From positions 167,672 through 231,671 of the forward strand of contig JAEZHM010000113.1 in assembly GCA_023416585.1 (NCBI GenBank): a stretch of 64,000 nt of DNA, in the 5' to 3' direction. Made by a program: the position numbers and the translations under genes. Positions 62,501-64,000 of this stretch are shown here, piece by piece (position 1 is the first letter of the stretch; the number at the start of each line of letters is the position of its first letter). Below the pieces are notes generated by a model, which did no database searches, was not told the DNA's origin, and saw nothing but the letters and a program-made list of their open reading frames with translations. The DNA is from Bacillota bacterium (GTDB lineage Bacteria; Bacillota; Clostridia; Christensenellales; Aristaeellaceae).

Positions 62501-63382
62501 AATAGCATAGCGGCAGATACAGGTGCCGGGGAAAACATGTTTGCGGATGGTACGCCAGGCACCATAGTCCTATCTGGTTTAAAGCTTTCAGAAGAGGAAG
62601 AGATAGCTGACATCCGTGCTGGGGTAAAGCAGTATACCTCCATTGCGGGCACAGTCTGGTCTGATGAGCAGGGCACGGTTCTGCCTATTGCAGACACGTT
62701 AGTTTCACTGTATGAAGGCAATAACCTTCATACACCTGTCAAAACCATGCAGACAGGGGAGGACGGCGCATACCGCTTCGAGCAACTGATGCCAGGAGAT
62801 TACAGGATTGGCGCAGCTTTGCCTCAAGGATACCTGTTCGTGAAGCCGCATGATGAGCGGCTGCAAAGCGGTGAAGCTGTAAGCATCGTTACCGATATCA
62901 CCGCAGGCCTGGGAGATACCTTTGCATTGAATATGGGGCAGGATCAGGAAAGCCTCAATATCGGTGCCGTCAAAACCGGCAAGCTGGGTGACTTTGCCTG
63001 GCTGGATGAAAACGGGAACGGGCTGCAGGACGCAGGCGAGCCCGGCATCCCCGGCCTGAACGTGGTACTCATTCAGGAAGGGCAGCAGGTGGCGGCGGGC
63101 GTTACCGACGCCTACGGTTACTACTTGTTTGACAATGTGTATCCCATGTTGAGCCAGGTGAAGGTTTCCATGTACCCTGAACTTATGCCCACAACGCAGC
63201 GCACAGATTATCCCATGCTGGTAAGCGCGCTTATAGGCGCTCAAGGGGATACGGCTTATAGCGGAGATGTGATGGTGATAAGCAGCGGACGGAATTTCGA
63301 CTGCGACCTGGGTTTTGTACTTAAGGAGGGGAGCAAGCGTCCCGGTGCCATACAGCCGCCTCCTAAGCAAAAATGGGAATGA
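56537..63382 (+). CDS. Giant secreted or surface protein with SdrD B-like repeats
   Basis: A 2281-residue protein. MRRRKMGKNFISGRRRWILF then a hydrophobic run to LTAGAS is a signal peptide or N-terminal anchor. Residues about 30-720 are beta-rich, with a Cna B-like unit (GGASFTIIGSNG through EGAYILRQTL). From about residue 735 come about 14 repeats of 105-120 residues of the SdrD B/Cna B type; ten carry a calcium-loop motif like WLDSNEDGIMDGSEPGL, each ending in a GxYxLxxxLP strand. There is no LPXTG motif or C-terminal membrane segment; the end is Pro/Lys-rich (GAIQPPPKQKWE). GGAGGA lies six bases before the ATG. It probably forms a calcium-stiffened rod at the cell surface. Confidence 0.9.
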   Translation: MRRRKMGKNFISGRRRWILFGGGLVLAAFLAILTAGASPSEELTLSVSFRGLKLNALMHWQTVPLSGTFEVLSGDTKLGEIAANRTQEQRDAGVPESLQISAQDGKLGLSLRPLVESIPDTYVCQDIIPIAWNGESSLRADVLAYAREGLFSLNNTLSDNGQPLGGASFTIIGSNGQISLTFNTDGEGRYSATAPLPEGAYILRQTLSPEGTLPAEDVAFNIVPYLGTEDSMLSLSVKNALVPVYDHLSGAMDLETVPAGNLYAKDQVAEFHLSSQTALKNTIPLIEYTLDISGLILLDASGNPLTDQSGKEIKSITVTPGTKGIQAKAILFDGQGQQLGGERQLLPGQKLSLDGQKAAALKVVYGTADGEAVVPQGFVMGDIRLQIGLNLRVSDAAAASVARVGATAKQSWQYDYPGRDGYPVTAYGENDSLDLRALVFDNRAVLRISAVAKTPERVTLTINHEGGPAIDSPRLAVNLPDGWRIQDGGFASPVAAVSHGRQSDIALLTLNGTLSEGQKQTIEFAASFGAGDGEGSAWIESAAGVSPTLDNPRGLQVWGERMEGCPVADVALGLSEPQTYVFSKWTAKNETGTAISLQPLGFTASGSEAALPENGSGELLFKTGNASSVTAICTLPQGIKLGGKPQGKVCVTTDIVPQPASVWIDAESFSGAWDQVTAISMNEGGEAILPVQVSRSKGTVQVPTLVLTPQSSGESADMKAEEGSLSLKVEKADALSGSMFDDTNQNGRKDDGEAGAEGQLVLWQGSSNVSYYSYTASQGVFDFSGVAADNQSGELYAQLPENTAIAGQRVAGGLYLAAKTALNKKSDVQIAFSKMCALYGRIYEQESQAGVSGVEVTLMAGGKASASTITDVYGQYRFDALKAGEYQVALKLPDALSVEVGFYLGDGYAQTDGLKALLPALTLPYGGEAEQNGLVRRYGSLVIKLNGYAYPLGTAKLNLNGALVKESAPADDGSYYFDKLLSFAYMLDLQVPQGLAVRQEGMQAWQKGNVTLDATVPAGGIMQLTLDETVTGRLIVKFNGTGLAGTPVTVSGPEDKQEVLDENSQCVFTDLIPGTYQVRALMPKSVLSDQSGVWRLEQTQGDMTASITIEVAPGQDAVTQVADLLQTATVAGSVFGDADRDGAQGPGEAPLPGAQVDIFVEQNGTWSQVGSMQTSADGLYSFENLTPGQYRLSITLPAGKALESQQAQEPFSLSSGENAKLLVGTVSPAALEANAFWDSNNDGMQGIYERAIEGTLVEVLPAEGNTDTVVAQALTDRNGQASIKSVAPGKYILRFTLPEGYWLSPQGDVSGIKRNTVPMADSRQGVTQPFTLQEGQTAEFGVGGVRTGRLSGRIWLDSNEDGIMDGSEPGLKDCVVTLTGTHNGQDYAYTTDDTGRYEITARIDTYLYTVKGPEGMSFTRYSAEGGLNRSIITTEGVGAGERQYVIESGTREENQNIGFVPGVILEGVAFLDSNYNGIRDDGEQLLSDVTLELTKVGATKGLGIVMTGLDGAFRFDSLRGGAYNLRAVLPDTGIVFTCVPVSDADYKNLFTQRAGRRETTVTITISSGERRGVGVGAVVPGSLSGCVFADANYNGLFDAGEEPVSGISVRLLDQEGETVASTKTNASGRYNFESLMPMAYTVAIDKPAGFMFTKLVEGESRSRIQSVEQNEGLTDLIPVALGEQVSNVYAGVILPAKVLGQVFADANDDGLLTQGEGGFEGVHISLLNESGETVNSIDTGADGAFAFADLHPGRYSLSYLLPEDSVYAAKIAGGSEIAGEDLTALGEAFDLTIGETKQAPLCGAVALGRISGSSFHDANANGAMEDGEDALSGVNFTLINRVTGQEAGNAVSGPDGSFLLDRLRPGAYTLNVSLPTGMVFTRTGANILMNPSLEAQESLDIDIIMGQRLESRLVGAVLPGSLKGYVWLDANNNGLQEPEEAFLRGLKVQVFDTQDGSVFATLTTDEFGAYHAPVIRPGAYDLTVSLPENSIAADTGAGENMFADGTPGTIVLSGLKLSEEEEIADIRAGVKQYTSIAGTVWSDEQGTVLPIADTLVSLYEGNNLHTPVKTMQTGEDGAYRFEQLMPGDYRIGAALPQGYLFVKPHDERLQSGEAVSIVTDITAGLGDTFALNMGQDQESLNIGAVKTGKLGDFAWLDENGNGLQDAGEPGIPGLNVVLIQEGQQVAAGVTDAYGYYLFDNVYPMLSQVKVSMYPELMPTTQRTDYPMLVSALIGAQGDTAYSGDVMVISSGRNFDCDLGFVLKEGSKRPGAIQPPPKQKWE
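58741..63300 (+). repeat. Array of SdrD B-like domain repeats
   Basis: Calcium-loop units begin near 58741, 59924, 60228, 60582, 60930, 61275, 61628, 61966, 62300 and 62983; loop-less units begin near 59047, 59356, 59627 and 62641. The spacing is about 300-350 bases. DNA identity between units is low, so the array is old and not a recent tandem expansion. Confidence 0.85.
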
Positions 63383-63402
63383 AGATTTTGCATTAAACAA
63401 AA

Positions 63403-63441
63403 GGGCGGAAGGCAATTCATGCTTTCCGCCCTAGTATTTTC
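63403..63441 (+). terminator. Terminator after giant protein gene
   Basis: GGGCGGAAGGCA (63403-63414) pairs with TGCTTTCCGCCC (63420-63431), 12 pairs with one G-T, five-base loop, then TAGTATTTT. Confidence 0.8.
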
Positions 63442-63508
63442 GTCAATACAAAGCATTCTTTCAGGGATGTACTAAAGGGGCAGAGCTCCTTCAATTGTAA
63501 TCGTCTCG

Positions 63509-63547
63509 CCCGGCTTTGCCGGGATGGCGAGTGCCGGCGGAGCCGGC
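63509..63547. repeat. Two adjacent GC-rich hairpins
   Basis: CCCGGCTTTGCCGGG (63509-63523) and GCCGGCGGAGCCGGC (63533-63547) are small perfect hairpins between the convergent rpsT and giant-protein genes. They may be a dispersed repeat or extra terminators. Confidence 0.5.
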
Positions 63548-63655
63548 TTTCCGTACACCTTTTATCGGCCGCGTGTTTTCATCGGCCAAGCATTGCGAAG
63601 GACAGTGAAAACTCACATGCGAATGGTGCAAAATGGCATTGCCATATTCGCGAAT

Positions 63656-63691
63656 AAAAAAGAACCCGCCTTCATAAGGAAAGGGGTTCTT
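63656..63691 (-). terminator. Terminator of rpsT
   Basis: AAGAACCC (63660-63667) pairs with GGGTTCTT (63684-63691); the minus strand continues with TTTTTTAT. It lies 26 bases after the rpsT stop. Confidence 0.85.
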
Positions 63692-63716
63692 GGAGATACG
63701 TATTTTATCCGGCAAT

Positions 63717-63989
63717 TCACTGAGCCACCGCTTTAGAAAGACTGCGAGCCAGACGGGCCTTTTTACGGTTGGCCGTATTCTTGTGCAGAATGCCCTTGGC
63801 AGCCGCTTTATCGATGGCGGAGGTGGTTGCGCTCAACTGCACGTTGGCGGCACTGGGGTTCGTAGCCAACTCAACCTGGAATTTCTTGACGGCGGTTTTC
63901 ACCCCGGTTTTGATCATCCGGTTGCGCAGATTCTTTTTTTCACTGACCTTGACGCGCTTGATGGCAGACTTGATATTCGGCAATTTCAT
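63717..63989 (-). CDS. rpsT: 30S ribosomal protein S20
   Basis: A 90-residue basic protein starting MKLPNIKSAIKRVKVSEKKN, with NRMIKTGVKTAVKKF and the C-terminal KGILHKNTANRKKARLARSL, all hallmarks of S20, which binds 16S rRNA early in small-subunit assembly. The length is normal. AAGGAGGTGA lies before the ATG. It is a core gene and marks the right end of the accessory region. Confidence 0.98.
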   Translation of the reverse strand: MKLPNIKSAIKRVKVSEKKNLRNRMIKTGVKTAVKKFQVELATNPSAANVQLSATTSAIDKAAAKGILHKNTANRKKARLARSLSKAVAQ

Positions 63990-64000
63990 TCACCTCCTTG

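Overview
The window looks like a carbohydrate-use region from a Clostridia-type Bacillota, probably an uncultured gut or rumen member. This is inferred from strong AGGAGG ribosome-binding sites, YesM/YesN-type sensor kinase and AraC-type regulator pairs, split transketolase halves, many sugar ABC importers without their own ATPase, and a Bacillota-style S20. No 16S or other marker is present to place it better.

Layout. Positions 1-7383 (minus strand) hold a response regulator, sensor kinase, solute-binding protein, two permeases and the start of a Gfo/Idh/MocA oxidoreductase. A divergent GntR regulator (7761-8480) faces a long plus-strand operon (8711-19727). That operon encodes two paralogous (beta/alpha)8 glycosidase-like proteins, a sugar isomerase/epimerase, an incomplete crotonase, a D-lyxose isomerase-like cupin, an ABC importer, an unannotated 43-residue ORF, split transketolase halves and a D-2-hydroxyacid dehydrogenase. 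A group II intron scrap lies at about 20.2-20.3 kb. Then come a minus-strand importer plus epimerase (20448-24417), a divergent kinase/regulator pair (24691-27978), another minus-strand importer (28467-31674), a second pair (32042-35496) and a plus-strand importer (35631-39218). From 39.3 to 42.8 kb there is a decayed, AT-richer stretch with broken genes for a Y-family DNA polymerase and an SRAP (YedK/HMCES) protein. A minus-strand kinase/regulator pair (43082-46443) then faces a sixth importer with an ADP-ribosylglycohydrolase-like protein (46678-52464), followed by a GH32 enzyme. The right end holds tRNA-Pro(GGG), a Cys/Pro-repeat protein, a 2281-residue B-repeat surface protein and rpsT.

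How it works together. Six importers and four two-component pairs form sense-import-degrade modules: kinase and regulator sense a glycan or sugar, binding protein and permeases import it, and local enzymes process it. All six binding-protein genes are followed by a stem-loop before the next gene, which would favour excess binding protein. No ATPase subunit is encoded, so a shared MsmX-like ATPase elsewhere is expected.

Two truncated 3' copies of tRNA-Pro (7662-7706 and 42644-42688), each with its own hairpin, line up with the intact tRNA at 54968-55044. They suggest two stacked insertions, of about 35 and 12 kb, downstream of that tRNA. No integrase is visible.
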